From Novispirillum itersonii (GTDB taxonomy: Bacteria; Pseudomonadota; Alphaproteobacteria; Rhodospirillales; Rhodospirillaceae), in contig NZ_JACIIX010000002.1 in the NCBI RefSeq assembly GCF_014205675.1, forward strand, positions 62,001 through 126,000: a stretch of 64,000 nt of DNA. The letters are read 5' to 3'. The notes under the pieces were generated by a model, which ran no database searches, had not been told where the DNA came from, and worked only from the letters and a program-made list of their open reading frames with translations. The translations under genes and the position numbers were made by a program. Below are positions 43,928 through 55,231 of the stretch, piece after piece. Position 1 is the first letter of the stretch; every line of letters starts with the position of its first letter.

Positions 43928-44380
43928 TCAGCCGGCCGGGGTCGGCGGCCAGTTCTGGGTGTTGACCTCGCTGGTCCACTTCAGGAAGTCGATCAGGTCG
44001 TTGGCTTCCTGTTCGGTCAGGTTGAACTGCGGCATCTGACGGCGGCCTTCGATGCCGGTCGGCTGCGCGGCGAACCACCCCTTCAGGCCTTCGCGGGCGC
44101 CTTCGGGATCGGTCTTACCGCCGTAGCGGACCCAGACGTTCCCGACTTCCGGGGCGAAGTACGCGCCTTCGCCCATGATGGTGTGGCAGTTGATGCAGGA
44201 GTTCTTTTCCCAGATGTGCTTGCCGCGCACGACCGCATCTGTCAGGCGGTCGTTGTTGGACGAAGTGCTGAGAATGTAGGCGTGGCTCTGTGCCACCAAG
44301 GCGATGAAGATCGCCAGGAAGAACAGCGTGCCCCCGTAAAAGATATTGCGGGCCGCCGATTTTGTGAGTCGTTCGGACAT
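43928..44380 (-). CDS. norC: Nitric oxide reductase cytochrome c subunit NorC
   Basis: Membrane-anchored mono-heme cytochrome c, 150 residues, that passes electrons to NorB. The start at ATG 44380 (after GGGAAGCG) gives MSERLTKSAARNIFYGGTLF with one N-terminal membrane helix (about 13-32). The heme site is NSCINCHTIMGEGAYFAPEV and the axial Met is in GRRQMPQFNLTEQEANDLID. The longer frame upstream is not coding in character. It is the first gene of the nor group, on the same strand as the nir genes and 207 bases after the CbiX-like gene. Confidence 0.97.
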   Translation of the reverse strand: MSERLTKSAARNIFYGGTLFFLAIFIALVAQSHAYILSTSSNNDRLTDAVVRGKHIWEKNSCINCHTIMGEGAYFAPEVGNVWVRYGGKTDPEGAREGLKGWFAAQPTGIEGRRQMPQFNLTEQEANDLIDFLKWTSEVNTQNWPPTPAG

Positions 44381-44586
44381 ATGTCGCGCTTCCCCATGGT
44401 GCTTGGCCTGTGGCCGATGACGGCGAAGCGGCCCCCCGGCACCGGGCTGGCTGGCGGAATGCAAGCTGGCTGGCAGGGTGCCGGGGCGCGCGCCCCCTCT
44501 GGCCATCGACGGCCGGGGACCACACTAGGCGGGGCGGAACAGGGGGGCCTTGACAGCGGGTAAGTGGCTGAGTTGTCCGCTCAGGA

Positions 44587-45366
44587 TTATGCCGCGGTCA
44601 GCCGGGCGGCGGCGATGCGGGCCATGATGGCGGCATCGGTCAGGGGGAAGGCGACGTGCAGCCGGTGCCCGGGAATGTCATAGGATCCGCCGTGGCGCAG
44701 GCTGTCCGGCGGCAGGCCGAAGGCCGATGGCAGATCATGGCGGACATGACGGCCAAACCCGGCGAACAGGGCGATGACGGTGATCTCCGGGCCGAGGCCG
44801 CAGTGCCGCCACTCCGGCAGGGCGGGGGCGGTTTCGATGAAAACCGCAGCCGCCCGGCGGCCATTCTGCCGGAACGATTCGGCGAGGGGCAGTAAGGGGG
44901 AGGGGGTCCCGTCGGCGCTGCCATGACCGACCAGCAGCAGGTCGGATCCCGGATGAGCCGCCAGTGTGGCGGCAATCTCCCCCCGCACGGCGGGATCCGT
45001 CCCCAGCGGTGGCAGCAGGGACACCGTCAGGTGGGAACCCGACTCGGTCAGCCGGGCCGGGATGATACGGCGGGTGAACGCCCCCCCGGCAGCAAAATGC
45101 GGCAGGATGGTCACATCGGTTCCGGCGGGCAGGGCGGCCAGAACATCCGGGAACAGGTCCGGCCCGTCCCCGCGCAGGAAGGCAGGGCGGACCCGCCAGT
45201 CTGTCTGCGGGTCCTGCCACAGCAGGCGCCCGGCGAGGACGCGGGCCAGCCGCCGGGTCGGGTCGGCTGTGCCCCGGTCCGGGCCATGGGCGGCGATGAT
45301 CACCGTGCGCGCGGGACCCGTCCGGCCCGGCAGGCGGCTGTCCGGGCGGGGCAGGGGACCGGTCAA
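44587..45366 (-). CDS. CbiX-like chelatase-fold protein at the end of the nir operon
   Basis: Protein of 259 residues related to CbiX/SirB, the class II chelatases that insert cobalt or iron into sirohydrochlorin. Both halves carry a His-Gly motif: TVIIAAHGPDRGTADPTRRL near residue 25 and LLLVGHGSADGTPSPLLPLA near 145. It starts with TTG at 45366, overlapping the nirN stop (TTGA) and preceded by GAGGAAGGG. Position in the heme d1 operon suggests that it loads iron into the siroheme precursor made by NirE, or handles a d1 intermediate. A cobalamin role is less likely from the context. Confidence 0.82.
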   Translation of the reverse strand: MTGPLPRPDSRLPGRTGPARTVIIAAHGPDRGTADPTRRLARVLAGRLLWQDPQTDWRVRPAFLRGDGPDLFPDVLAALPAGTDVTILPHFAAGGAFTRRIIPARLTESGSHLTVSLLPPLGTDPAVRGEIAATLAAHPGSDLLLVGHGSADGTPSPLLPLAESFRQNGRRAAAVFIETAPALPEWRHCGLGPEITVIALFAGFGRHVRHDLPSAFGLPPDSLRHGGSYDIPGHRLHVAFPLTDAAIMARIAAARLTAA

Positions 45367-46922
45367 TGGCTGGTCCCTTCCTCGTAGCGGATTTTGTTGG
45401 CGACGTTGTACTTGCCGACCGGTCGGCGCATCGGCAGGCGTTTCACCTCTTCCAGCGTGGTGGCGTCCATCACGATCAGTGCCCCGTCCTGTTCCATCAG
45501 CGACAGCAGCACATAGCGTCCGTCCTGCGTGAATTCGGCATGAGCCACGGTCTTCCCCGGCTCCGGCCGCAGGGTCCGGGTGATCTCCAGCGTCCGCTTG
45601 TCGATCACATGCACCGCATCACGGTTGGGGCCGAAAAACACATCGGCGAAGATATAGGGGCTGTTCTCATGGCCGCGCAGGAAGAAGCCCGGCCCCAGCG
45701 TCGGGATATCCTTCACCAGTGACCAGTCGGTCATATTGATGACGGTGATTTTGTTTTCTTTCAGGTTGGGCGAGGCCATCACCCGGGTGCCGTTCCAGTC
45801 AAAGGTGATGCCGGACCCCAGATGCGGCATGCCGGTCAACGGAATATCCGCCACCTTGCGCCCGACACTCAGGTTGACCACCTGCCCCTTGGCCCCGGTG
45901 CGGGCCGCCCCCATGACGTGCCGGTAGGACTGATCGAAGAAGAAGTCGTCGAGATAGTCCTCCAGCTTGATCCGCCGGATGGAGAACGGGCCGTCCTGTA
46001 CGCTCAGGGCCTCGACCATGCTGGGTTCGTAGGAATGGACCAGTCCGGGGTAATAGGGTTTGAGCGGTTTATCGTAGGGGATTTCCCAGATTTCCGGCAG
46101 ATCCTTCAGGGCAACCAGAAAGCTGTGGCGCGGCGGGGCGGTGTAGACGGCGGAGACCCGGCTGTCCTGCCCCCCGGCGCTGACCGGGATGATCCGTTCC
46201 GGTGTCAGGTCACGGGCATTCAGGATCATCACCGAGGCGGGAACCGCATTGCCGACCGCGATCCACCGGCCATCGGCGGAGACCGCGATGTTGCGGGTGT
46301 TGATCCCGGCACGGACCTCGGCCACCCGTTGCAGGGTCCACAGGTCATACTGATCGACCCAGCCGTCGCGGCTGACCATATAGGCAAAACGTCCGGTCGG
46401 ATCGTATTTGATGCCGCCGTGCAGGGCGAAATGGCTGGGGAAGCGGTCCAGCACCGTAAAGCGGTCGCCATCGACCACCGACACATGGTGGTCGCCGCTT
46501 TCCACCACCGTAAACAGGTTCATCGGGTCGGCGCTGTGGGTCGGGCGGTCGGGCAGGGTGGCGGGGTTAACAAACACGGTGTGGCTGGCGGCAGTTTCCT
46601 CCAGCCCCCACTGTGGCGGGGTGGCCGGGGGGCGGAACACCCATCCGGCCAAGGCCTCGGCCTCCTGCTGGGTGAGGACACCGTCAAAGCCTGCCATCTG
46701 GCTGGCCGGGCGGCCATGCAGGATGACCTTCACCGCGTCTGCCGGTTTCAGGCGTTCCAGATTCTGTGGCAGCAGGGCCGGGCCGATCGCGCCCAGCCGG
46801 TCGCCGCCATGGCAGGCGGCGCAGTGCTGGGTGTACAGGCGGGCCGGGTCCGGCTCCTCCGCATGGGCAGCGGACAGCAGGGCGATCAGGGCGGCGGCGA
46901 TGAGAGTGGAAGAGCGGATCAT
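45363..46922 (-). CDS. nirN: NirN, dihydro-heme d1 dehydrogenase-type cytochrome
   Basis: Periplasmic protein of 519 residues, signal peptide about 1-21 (ending AHA). The heme c site QHCAACHGGDRLGAIGPALL is near residue 32, followed by a d1-binding beta-propeller (HFALHGGIKYDPTGRFAYMV, MPHLGSGITFDWNGTRVMAS, KTVAHAEFTQDGRYVLLSLM). It resembles NirS in plan but with NirN-type propeller motifs, and NirN performs the last oxidation in heme d1 synthesis. The start at ATG 46922 overlaps the nirJ stop by 4 bases; the longer upstream frame lies inside nirJ. Confidence 0.93.
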   Translation of the reverse strand: MIRSSTLIAAALIALLSAAHAEEPDPARLYTQHCAACHGGDRLGAIGPALLPQNLERLKPADAVKVILHGRPASQMAGFDGVLTQQEAEALAGWVFRPPATPPQWGLEETAASHTVFVNPATLPDRPTHSADPMNLFTVVESGDHHVSVVDGDRFTVLDRFPSHFALHGGIKYDPTGRFAYMVSRDGWVDQYDLWTLQRVAEVRAGINTRNIAVSADGRWIAVGNAVPASVMILNARDLTPERIIPVSAGGQDSRVSAVYTAPPRHSFLVALKDLPEIWEIPYDKPLKPYYPGLVHSYEPSMVEALSVQDGPFSIRRIKLEDYLDDFFFDQSYRHVMGAARTGAKGQVVNLSVGRKVADIPLTGMPHLGSGITFDWNGTRVMASPNLKENKITVINMTDWSLVKDIPTLGPGFFLRGHENSPYIFADVFFGPNRDAVHVIDKRTLEITRTLRPEPGKTVAHAEFTQDGRYVLLSLMEQDGALIVMDATTLEEVKRLPMRRPVGKYNVANKIRYEEGTSH

Positions 46923-48202
46923 GCGCGGGCCTCCCCGGTCCGGGGGCTGCTGGCGGTGCCGGGAGCGGTGCCGGGGGCGGTGATCGGGGCGGGGCGGGGG
47001 GTTGCCCCGAACGGCAGCACCTGTACCCGCTGGGTGGAGGAATCGGTCAGGCCGATTTCGGCATCGGTCAGGTAACAGCCGGGGTCTTCGGCCCACGGGT
47101 CCCCGGTCAGCTGATAGGCCCGGGTGCGGGTGTTGCCGTTACAGATCGCCAGATGGCGGCACTGACCGCAGCGCCCGCCGACCGGCCGGGGCCGCTGCTT
47201 CAGCCCGGCCATCAGCGGATCGGAGGTATCAGCCCAGATGTCGCCGAAGCGGCGGTCGCGCACCGATCCCAGCGCATGGGTCCACCACATGGTATCGGGG
47301 TGGACGATGCCGAGGTTATCGATATTGGCAATACCGACGCCGGAGGCATTGCCGCCCCACCGCCGCAGGATCTGTTCCAGCCGGGCCATCCGGGTGGGGA
47401 ACCGCTGCTGCGCCCAGCGCAGCATGTACAGGGCATCGGCATCGTTGTTGCCGGTGACGTATTCCCGCCCTGATCCGGCCAGCGTGTCGGTCAGGCAGCG
47501 GTCAAGGATGGTATCCATCACCGACCGGGTCAGGCGGTGGCGGGCGTCTTCCGCCCGGTTGTGGTTGCCGCGTCCGGCGTAGTTGAGGTGGGAGAAATAC
47601 AGCTTGTCCACCGCCTCGTCCGCCGCCAGATCCAGCAGGCGCGGCAGGTCGCGGGCGGTGTGTTCGGTGATGGTGAAGCGCAGGCCGACCTTGATCCCGG
47701 CGGCGCGGCAGGCGCGCAGCCCGGCGAGGGAGGCATCAAAGGCCCCCTCCCGGCGGCGGAAGGCGTCATGGGTCTCCCGCATGCCGTCCAGACTGATGCC
47801 GACGTAATCATAGCCGGTGTCGGCAATGGCGGTGACGGCATCGGTATCCATCAGGGTGCCGTTGGACGACAGGCCGACGTAAAAGCCCATCGCCTTGGCG
47901 CGGGCACCGATGTCATGGATATCCGGGCGCAGCAGCGGTTCCCCGCCGGACAGGATCAGCACACTGACCCCGGCGTCCTTCAGGTCATCCATCACCCGGA
48001 ACACCTCCGCCGTTGTCAGTTCCCCGGCAAAATCGGTATCGGCGGAGGAACTGTAGCAGTGGCGGCAGGTCAGGTTGCAGCGGCGGATCAGGTTCCAGAT
48101 CACCACCGGGCCGGACCCCAGCGGGGCCGGGCGGCGGGCCGGGGCGGCGGTGGCCTCCGGTGGGGTGACCAGATCCTTCATATAACGGGACAGACGGAAC
48201 AT
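46919..48202 (-). CDS. nirJ: NirJ, radical SAM heme d1 biosynthesis protein
   Basis: Radical SAM enzyme of 427 residues that replaces the propionate side chains on the tetrapyrrole with keto groups. The SAM-cluster motif is IRRCNLTCRHCYSSSA (near residue 38), followed by LILSGGEPLLRPDIH. The C-terminal SPASM-like region has the cysteines GRCGQCRHLAICNGNTRTRA and DPGCYLTDAEIGL. The start at ATG 48202 follows GGAGACCTCCTG and overlaps the nirH stop (TGATG). After the last conserved part the protein has a 35-residue Pro/Ala/Thr-rich tail. Confidence 0.96.
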   Translation of the reverse strand: MFRLSRYMKDLVTPPEATAAPARRPAPLGSGPVVIWNLIRRCNLTCRHCYSSSADTDFAGELTTAEVFRVMDDLKDAGVSVLILSGGEPLLRPDIHDIGARAKAMGFYVGLSSNGTLMDTDAVTAIADTGYDYVGISLDGMRETHDAFRRREGAFDASLAGLRACRAAGIKVGLRFTITEHTARDLPRLLDLAADEAVDKLYFSHLNYAGRGNHNRAEDARHRLTRSVMDTILDRCLTDTLAGSGREYVTGNNDADALYMLRWAQQRFPTRMARLEQILRRWGGNASGVGIANIDNLGIVHPDTMWWTHALGSVRDRRFGDIWADTSDPLMAGLKQRPRPVGGRCGQCRHLAICNGNTRTRAYQLTGDPWAEDPGCYLTDAEIGLTDSSTQRVQVLPFGATPRPAPITAPGTAPGTASSPRTGEARA

Positions 48203-48723
48203 CAGGAGGTCTCCTTCACAGGCTGCCGTCCGGCGGTGCGGATCCCGGTCTTTTTCAGCACCCGGGTGGAATAGAGGATCTCTCCCCCCCGCAGGGCATC
48301 GCCCAGCAGGGCGCGGATGGTGGCGGCATGGGCATCGGTTTCGGTCCGGCTGCGGCCGTGGACCATGGCAAACAGGGTGTAGGACCACAGCCCCGGCACC
48401 CGGGGCCGCAGATAACAGTGGGAGACAAACGGCAGCTGTCCGACCGCCGCGCCCAGCTCCATCACCCGGTCATCGGCGACATCCCACACCGTCATGCCGT
48501 TGGCGGTGTAACCGAGGCGGTAATGGTTGGGCACCGCGCCGATGCGGCGGATCCGTCCGTCGGCCAGCATGGCGCGCAGCCGGTCGGTCACCGCCGCTTC
48601 ACTGACGCCAAGGCGGGCGGCGATGTCGGCGTAGGGGGTGGGGCTGAGTGGCAGCCCGCCTTCGGTGGCGGCGATCAGGGCCTGATCGGTTAACACAGCC
48701 TCGGTCCGGAGTGGGTCGGTCAT
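48202..48723 (-). CDS. nirH: NirH-type siroheme decarboxylase subunit
   Basis: AsnC-like protein of 173 residues, one of four (D, L, G, H) that decarboxylate siroheme to didecarboxysiroheme. An N-terminal winged helix (PYADIAARLGVSEAAVTDRL) is followed by the NirL/NirH-type motif HCYLRPRVPGLWSYTLFAMV and the end STRVLKKTGIR. The motif class matches nirL in the same operon, while nirD and nirG share another. The name follows gene order and this pairing. It overlaps nirG by 4 bases. Confidence 0.9.
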   Translation of the reverse strand: MTDPLRTEAVLTDQALIAATEGGLPLSPTPYADIAARLGVSEAAVTDRLRAMLADGRIRRIGAVPNHYRLGYTANGMTVWDVADDRVMELGAAVGQLPFVSHCYLRPRVPGLWSYTLFAMVHGRSRTETDAHAATIRALLGDALRGGEILYSTRVLKKTGIRTAGRQPVKETS

Positions 48724-49199
48724 GCCGTCAGCCTCAGATCGAGAAAGAATTCATGCTCTTTCGGCAGGGCGACGACGGTCAGGCCGGTGGCGGCCTCAAT
48801 CTCCGCCAGCACTGCCCAGGCCCGTTCCGGGGTGGAGGTGGCCACCACGAACCACATGTTCCAGCGGTGCTCCCGCTGATAGTTGTGGGCGACTTCGGGG
48901 TAGGCGTTGACGGTGGCGGTCACGTCGTCAAAGCGCTCTTCCGGCACCGACAGGGCGGCAAGGATCGCCAGCCCGCCGATGCTTTCCGGGCGGTACAGCG
49001 GGCCGAACCGGGTCAGGACGCCGTGGTCGAGCAGGCTTTTCAGGCGGGCCAGCAGGGTGGCTTCGTCCAGCCCCAGCGCCGCCGCCGCTTCGGCATAGGG
49101 GCGGGGCGACAGCGGAAAGCCATCCAGCAGGCCGTTGATGATGGCCCGGTCGATGTCATCGTAGTCGCGGGGATCGTGGCCGTGGGGGAGACCGGTCAT
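48720..49199 (-). CDS. nirG: NirG-type siroheme decarboxylase subunit
   Basis: AsnC-like protein of 159 residues. The start is the ATG at 49199, overlapping the nirL stop; the frame upstream lies within nirL. The winged helix is PYAEAAAALGLDEATLLARL. The NirD/NirG-type motif VAHNYQREHRWNMWFVVA carries the conserved histidines expected at the siroheme site. It probably pairs with NirH. The named role (siroheme decarboxylation in heme d1 synthesis) follows from the family and operon. Confidence 0.9.
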   Translation of the reverse strand: MTGLPHGHDPRDYDDIDRAIINGLLDGFPLSPRPYAEAAAALGLDEATLLARLKSLLDHGVLTRFGPLYRPESIGGLAILAALSVPEERFDDVTATVNAYPEVAHNYQREHRWNMWFVVATSTPERAWAVLAEIEAATGLTVVALPKEHEFFLDLRLTA

Positions 49200-49729
49200 G
49201 ACAGGACCTCCGCCGGGGTGACGGAACGGGGCCGCCCGTAGCAGCCGCCGCCCTGCTTGAAGCGGCGCACTCCGAACAGCACGGCCCGGGGCACCGAGTC
49301 CAGCCCGCAGTCCCGGATCATCCGGGCCACCCGGGCGCTCACCTCGTCCCGCTGTTTGCCATGGACCATGGCGAACAGGTTGTAGGGCCATTCCGGGCGC
49401 TGGCGGCGGCGGCGGTAACACAGGGTCACCTCCGGGCGGGCCGCCAGCAGGGCTCCGGCCTCGGCCGCCAGATCATCGGCGATATCAAACACGCACATGG
49501 CATTGGCGCGATACCCGACCTCGCGGTGGCGGACAATCGCCCCGAAGCGGCGGATCACCCCGGTGTCCTGAAGACGGGTCAGGCGGGAGAGGACGGCGGC
49601 CTCGCTCAGGCCGAGGGGGGTGCCCAGATCGGCATAGGGGCGGTGGGTCAGCGGCAGGCCGGTGCCCAGCGCATCGACCAGCGCCAGATCCAGATCATCC
49701 AGAAACGGGGCGGCGGACAGAAGGGTCAT
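49196..49729 (-). CDS. nirL: NirL-type siroheme decarboxylase subunit
   Basis: AsnC-like protein of 177 residues. The winged helix reads PYADLGTPLGLSEAAVLSRL. The NirL/NirH-type motif is LCYRRRRQRPEWPYNLFAMV, and the C-terminal VRRFKQGGGCYGRP is typical of NirL. It overlaps nirD and nirG by 4 bases each. It is expected to form a heterodimer with NirD that removes acetate carboxyls from siroheme. Confidence 0.92.
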   Translation of the reverse strand: MTLLSAAPFLDDLDLALVDALGTGLPLTHRPYADLGTPLGLSEAAVLSRLTRLQDTGVIRRFGAIVRHREVGYRANAMCVFDIADDLAAEAGALLAARPEVTLCYRRRRQRPEWPYNLFAMVHGKQRDEVSARVARMIRDCGLDSVPRAVLFGVRRFKQGGGCYGRPRSVTPAEVLS

Positions 49730-50247
49730 GGCCGTTTCTCCTTAACCGGGATTGGGACCGTAACTGGGACCGGGGCTGCCGGGGCTGACCAGTCGATGGC
49801 AAACCCGAGATCGAGATGATGGCCCTGTTCCATCGGCAGGCGCAGCAGCGGCAGGCCGGTTTCGGCGGCGATGGCATCCAGCACCGCCTCCCGCGCCGGT
49901 TCATCCCGGGCCGCCACCACGAACCACAGGTTCCACGGATGGTCGCGCTCATAGTTGTGGTTGACCTCCGGATGGGCGTTGACAGTGGCGGCCACCGCCT
50001 CCAGCCGGGCGGAGGGAACCTTCAGGGCGGCGAGGCAGCTTGACCCGACCGCGCCCTGTGCCCAGACTGCGCCGATCCGCCCGACCACCCCTTGCGTCTG
50101 CAAGGATCGGAAAGCCCCCAGAACCGCCTCTTCCGTCACGTTCAGCCGCCGGGCCAGCGTGGCATAGGGGCGGGGCGACAGCGGGAAGTCACGCTGGGTG
50201 ATGTCCAGCAGATCCTTTTCCAGCGGGCTGAGATCGACGGTTGCCAT
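49726..50247 (-). CDS. nirD: NirD-type siroheme decarboxylase subunit
   Basis: AsnC-like protein of 173 residues. The winged helix is PYATLARRLNVTEEAVLGAF. The NirD/NirG-type motif is VNHNYERDHPWNLWFVVAAR, and the C-terminal half ends MEQGHHLDLGFAIDW before a Pro/Val-rich tail that carries it into nirL. It is the first of the four decarboxylase-type genes, 11 bases after nirF. In some bacteria nirD and nirL are fused; here they are separate. Confidence 0.92.
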   Translation of the reverse strand: MATVDLSPLEKDLLDITQRDFPLSPRPYATLARRLNVTEEAVLGAFRSLQTQGVVGRIGAVWAQGAVGSSCLAALKVPSARLEAVAATVNAHPEVNHNYERDHPWNLWFVVAARDEPAREAVLDAIAAETGLPLLRLPMEQGHHLDLGFAIDWSAPAAPVPVTVPIPVKEKRP

Positions 50248-50258
50248 GGACGCGGTCC

Positions 50259-51449
50259 TTACAGGCCGATGCGGTGGGCGCGGGGAGTGAAGAAGATGCC
50301 GGAGGGTTTATCGGCGGGCAGGGTGGCGACCTCGCGCCGGGTGTCGGTGTCGTAGACCCGCAGCAGGTCCTGATCGCGCACCGACAGCCACACCCGGTCG
50401 CCGCGCGGGCTGAATTCCATGTGCAGCACCCCCGGCCCCGGAGTCAGGGTGTCGGTGACGGTCAGGCTTTCGGTGTCTATCACCTGCACCGTGCCGTTAT
50501 CGGGCAGGGCAAAGTTGACCCACACCTGCCGCCCGCCGGGACGGGCCATGGCAAACACCGGCTGGCCGTAGACCGGGATGGCGGCCACCTGCTTCCAGCT
50601 GGCGGTGTCGATCACCAGAACCTCGTGCCGCCCGATGGCAGGCAGAAAGGCGAGGGACCCGGCCACCGCCCAGCCTTCCAGATGCGGCATCTTGTAGACG
50701 GGCAGCGGCTGCTGGCCCTTGCCGTAGCCGTCAAGGATCCGGGTGACGCCGCGTTCGGGGTGCCACAGGTCGAGTTTGGCCAGTCCGTCCTCGCCGAACA
50801 GACCGGCGATGTACCAACGGCCATCCTCGGTCACCAGCGCGTCATAGGGCTGGGTGCCAATGCCGGTGAAGCGGGTCAGGCGTGGGGCATGGCGGTCGGC
50901 GGAAAAGTCGGCAATCCACGTTTCGCCGGTATCATACAGGCTGAAGACAAAGCGGTTGCCGGGGGCATCTTCCAGCCCGACCACCTTCGACCGCTTGCCG
51001 TCGCCGATCTCGGTGGCGGGGATGTCGGCAAGAAGGTCCAGCGTGGCGGCATCAAACACCTTCACCCCGCCGGGGGTGTAGTTGGCCACCGCAATCAGGG
51101 TTCCGTCCTCGGAAATGGCCCCGCCGATGGAATTGCCGGACTGCATCACCCGGCGGTCGATGACCCGTCGCAGCAGGTCAACCTTGGTCAGGCCACCGTC
51201 GCGCCCGAAGACATAGGCATAGCGTTCCGTGGGGTCGAACACCACCGAGGCATGGCTGAGGTCCCCCAACCCGCTGACGGTGGCAAGGCGGGTGGCACTG
51301 AGGCGGTCAACCACCGCCACCTGTCCGCTGGCGCGTTCGATCACCACGCCGAGGCCGCCGGTTCCCGACAGAGAGGGAGAGGGCAGCTCAGGGGTGGAGC
51401 AGGCGGACAGCAGTACGGCGGCGGCAGACAGCAGCAGGCGGCGGATCAT
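50259..51449 (-). CDS. nirF: NirF, heme d1 biosynthesis protein
   Basis: Periplasmic eight-bladed propeller protein of 396 residues required for heme d1 synthesis. The N-terminus has a lipoprotein-like segment (LLLSAAAVLLSACSTPELPS, Cys16), which agrees with membrane-anchored NirF in several bacteria. Typical segments are HASVVFDPTERYAYVFGRDG, RVMQSGNSIGGAISEDGTLI and KMPHLEGWAVAGSLAFLPAI. It overlaps nirC by 4 bases. Confidence 0.94.
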   Translation of the reverse strand: MIRRLLLSAAAVLLSACSTPELPSPSLSGTGGLGVVIERASGQVAVVDRLSATRLATVSGLGDLSHASVVFDPTERYAYVFGRDGGLTKVDLLRRVIDRRVMQSGNSIGGAISEDGTLIAVANYTPGGVKVFDAATLDLLADIPATEIGDGKRSKVVGLEDAPGNRFVFSLYDTGETWIADFSADRHAPRLTRFTGIGTQPYDALVTEDGRWYIAGLFGEDGLAKLDLWHPERGVTRILDGYGKGQQPLPVYKMPHLEGWAVAGSLAFLPAIGRHEVLVIDTASWKQVAAIPVYGQPVFAMARPGGRQVWVNFALPDNGTVQVIDTESLTVTDTLTPGPGVLHMEFSPRGDRVWLSVRDQDLLRVYDTDTRREVATLPADKPSGIFFTPRAHRIGL

Positions 51450-51769
51450 GGCGGTGTCTCCCGCAGCAGGTGGATAAGCCAGTCAATGTCGCTGTCAGAC
51501 AGCAGCGGTCCCCACGGCGGCATCGGTTTGCCGGGCAGACCGTCGCGGATGACGGTGGCCAGCACGCTGTCGTCCTGTCCGCGCAGGGCCTCGGCGGTCA
51601 GGGGGGATCCCAGTCCGCCGTGACGGGTCAGCCCGTGGCAGGAGCCGCAGTCCTGCGACAGCAGGATGGCCAGTTCGGCCTTGCGGGCGGCGGACGGTTC
51701 GGCTGCGGTGGCGGTGGCACAGGTCAGGGCCGTCAGCAGTCCTGCCACCACGGCCCGGCGGGGGATCAT
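51446..51769 (-). CDS. nirC: NirC, c-type cytochrome
   Basis: Small periplasmic mono-heme cytochrome of 107 residues, signal peptide about 1-22 (ending TAA). The heme motif is SQDCGSCHGLTRHGGLGSPL and the axial Met is in GLPGKPMPPWGPLLSDSDI. In nir operons NirC can take electrons from NirN or donate them to NirS. It overlaps nirE and nirF by 4 bases each. Confidence 0.94.
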   Translation of the reverse strand: MIPRRAVVAGLLTALTCATATAAEPSAARKAELAILLSQDCGSCHGLTRHGGLGSPLTAEALRGQDDSVLATVIRDGLPGKPMPPWGPLLSDSDIDWLIHLLRETPP

Positions 51770-52602
51770 GACAGGCCCCGTCCATTGATCACCGCCAGCA
51801 CCGGGCGGGCCGGGGCCGGGATCAGGGGATCGGGCAGGGTATGGCCGGGCAGCATCGGGGCATCCGCCATGGCGGCGACCCGGCCGATGATGAACAGGGT
51901 CGGTGGCTCCAGACCGGCGGTGGCGGTGTCGGCCACACAGTCGGACAGCCGGGTCTTCAGGCGGCGTTCGCGCGGGGTGGAACAGTTTTCCACCGCCAGC
52001 ACCGGCGTCGCGCCGCTCAGGCCATGATCGGTCAGCCCGGCGACAATCTGCGGCAGGGTCTGGAGGCCCATGTAGACCACCAGTGTGGTGTCAGGATCGG
52101 CCAGACTGGCCCAGTTGAGGGACAGCGGCGCATCGGCCTGACAGTGGCCGGTGACAAAGCGCACGCCGGTCGCCAGTCCGCGATGGGTCAGCGGTACACC
52201 GCACAGGGCCCCGCAGGCGGCGGCGGTGGTGATGCCGGGCACCACCCGCACCTCGACGCCATGGGCGGCCAGAAATTCAGCTTCCTCGCCACCGCGCCCG
52301 AAGACAAACGGGTCCCCGCCCTTCAGGCGGACCACGGTCCTGTGGCGGGAGGCGAGATCCAGCAGGACGGCATTGATCCGGTCCTGCGTACAGTGGTGCC
52401 GTCCGGGGCGCTTGCCGACAAACACCCGTTCGGCAGCCGGGGCCACCAGTGACAGCACACCGTCGGAGACCAGACGGTCATGGGCCACCGCATCGGCGCT
52501 GCCCAGCAGGCGGGCCGCCCGCACGGTCAGCAGATCGGGGTCGCCGGGACCGGCACCGACCAGATACACCACGCCAAAGTCATGCCCGGAAACGTCATGC
52601 AT
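51766..52602 (-). CDS. nirE: NirE, uroporphyrinogen-III C-methyltransferase
   Basis: SAM-dependent enzyme of 278 residues that methylates uroporphyrinogen III at C2 and C7 to give precorrin-2, the entry to heme d1. Family motifs are VYLVGAGPGDPDLLTVRAAR (residues 12-31), VFVGKRPGRHHCTQDRINAV, VVRLKGGDPFVFGRGGEEAE and GIPLTHRG-like GVPLTHRGLATGVRFVTGH. Its place directly after nirS marks it as the dedicated copy for denitrification. It is separated from nirS by 86 bases and overlaps nirC. Confidence 0.93.
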   Translation of the reverse strand: MHDVSGHDFGVVYLVGAGPGDPDLLTVRAARLLGSADAVAHDRLVSDGVLSLVAPAAERVFVGKRPGRHHCTQDRINAVLLDLASRHRTVVRLKGGDPFVFGRGGEEAEFLAAHGVEVRVVPGITTAAACGALCGVPLTHRGLATGVRFVTGHCQADAPLSLNWASLADPDTTLVVYMGLQTLPQIVAGLTDHGLSGATPVLAVENCSTPRERRLKTRLSDCVADTATAGLEPPTLFIIGRVAAMADAPMLPGHTLPDPLIPAPARPVLAVINGRGLS

Positions 52603-52688
52603 CTGTCCGGTCCCCCATCAGAAGAATCAGGAAAATCAGGGAAAAGTCCGGGGGGCAGGGTGCCCCGCCCCCCGGCAGTCGGTCTGCC

Positions 52689-55220
<2,532 letters not shown>

Positions 55221-55231
<11 letters not shown>

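Noticed and set aside
44550-44563. TTGACAGCGGGTAA as an FNR box for norC
   Set aside because: The second half-site differs at two positions and lies about 176 bases from the start; too weak to annotate as a site.
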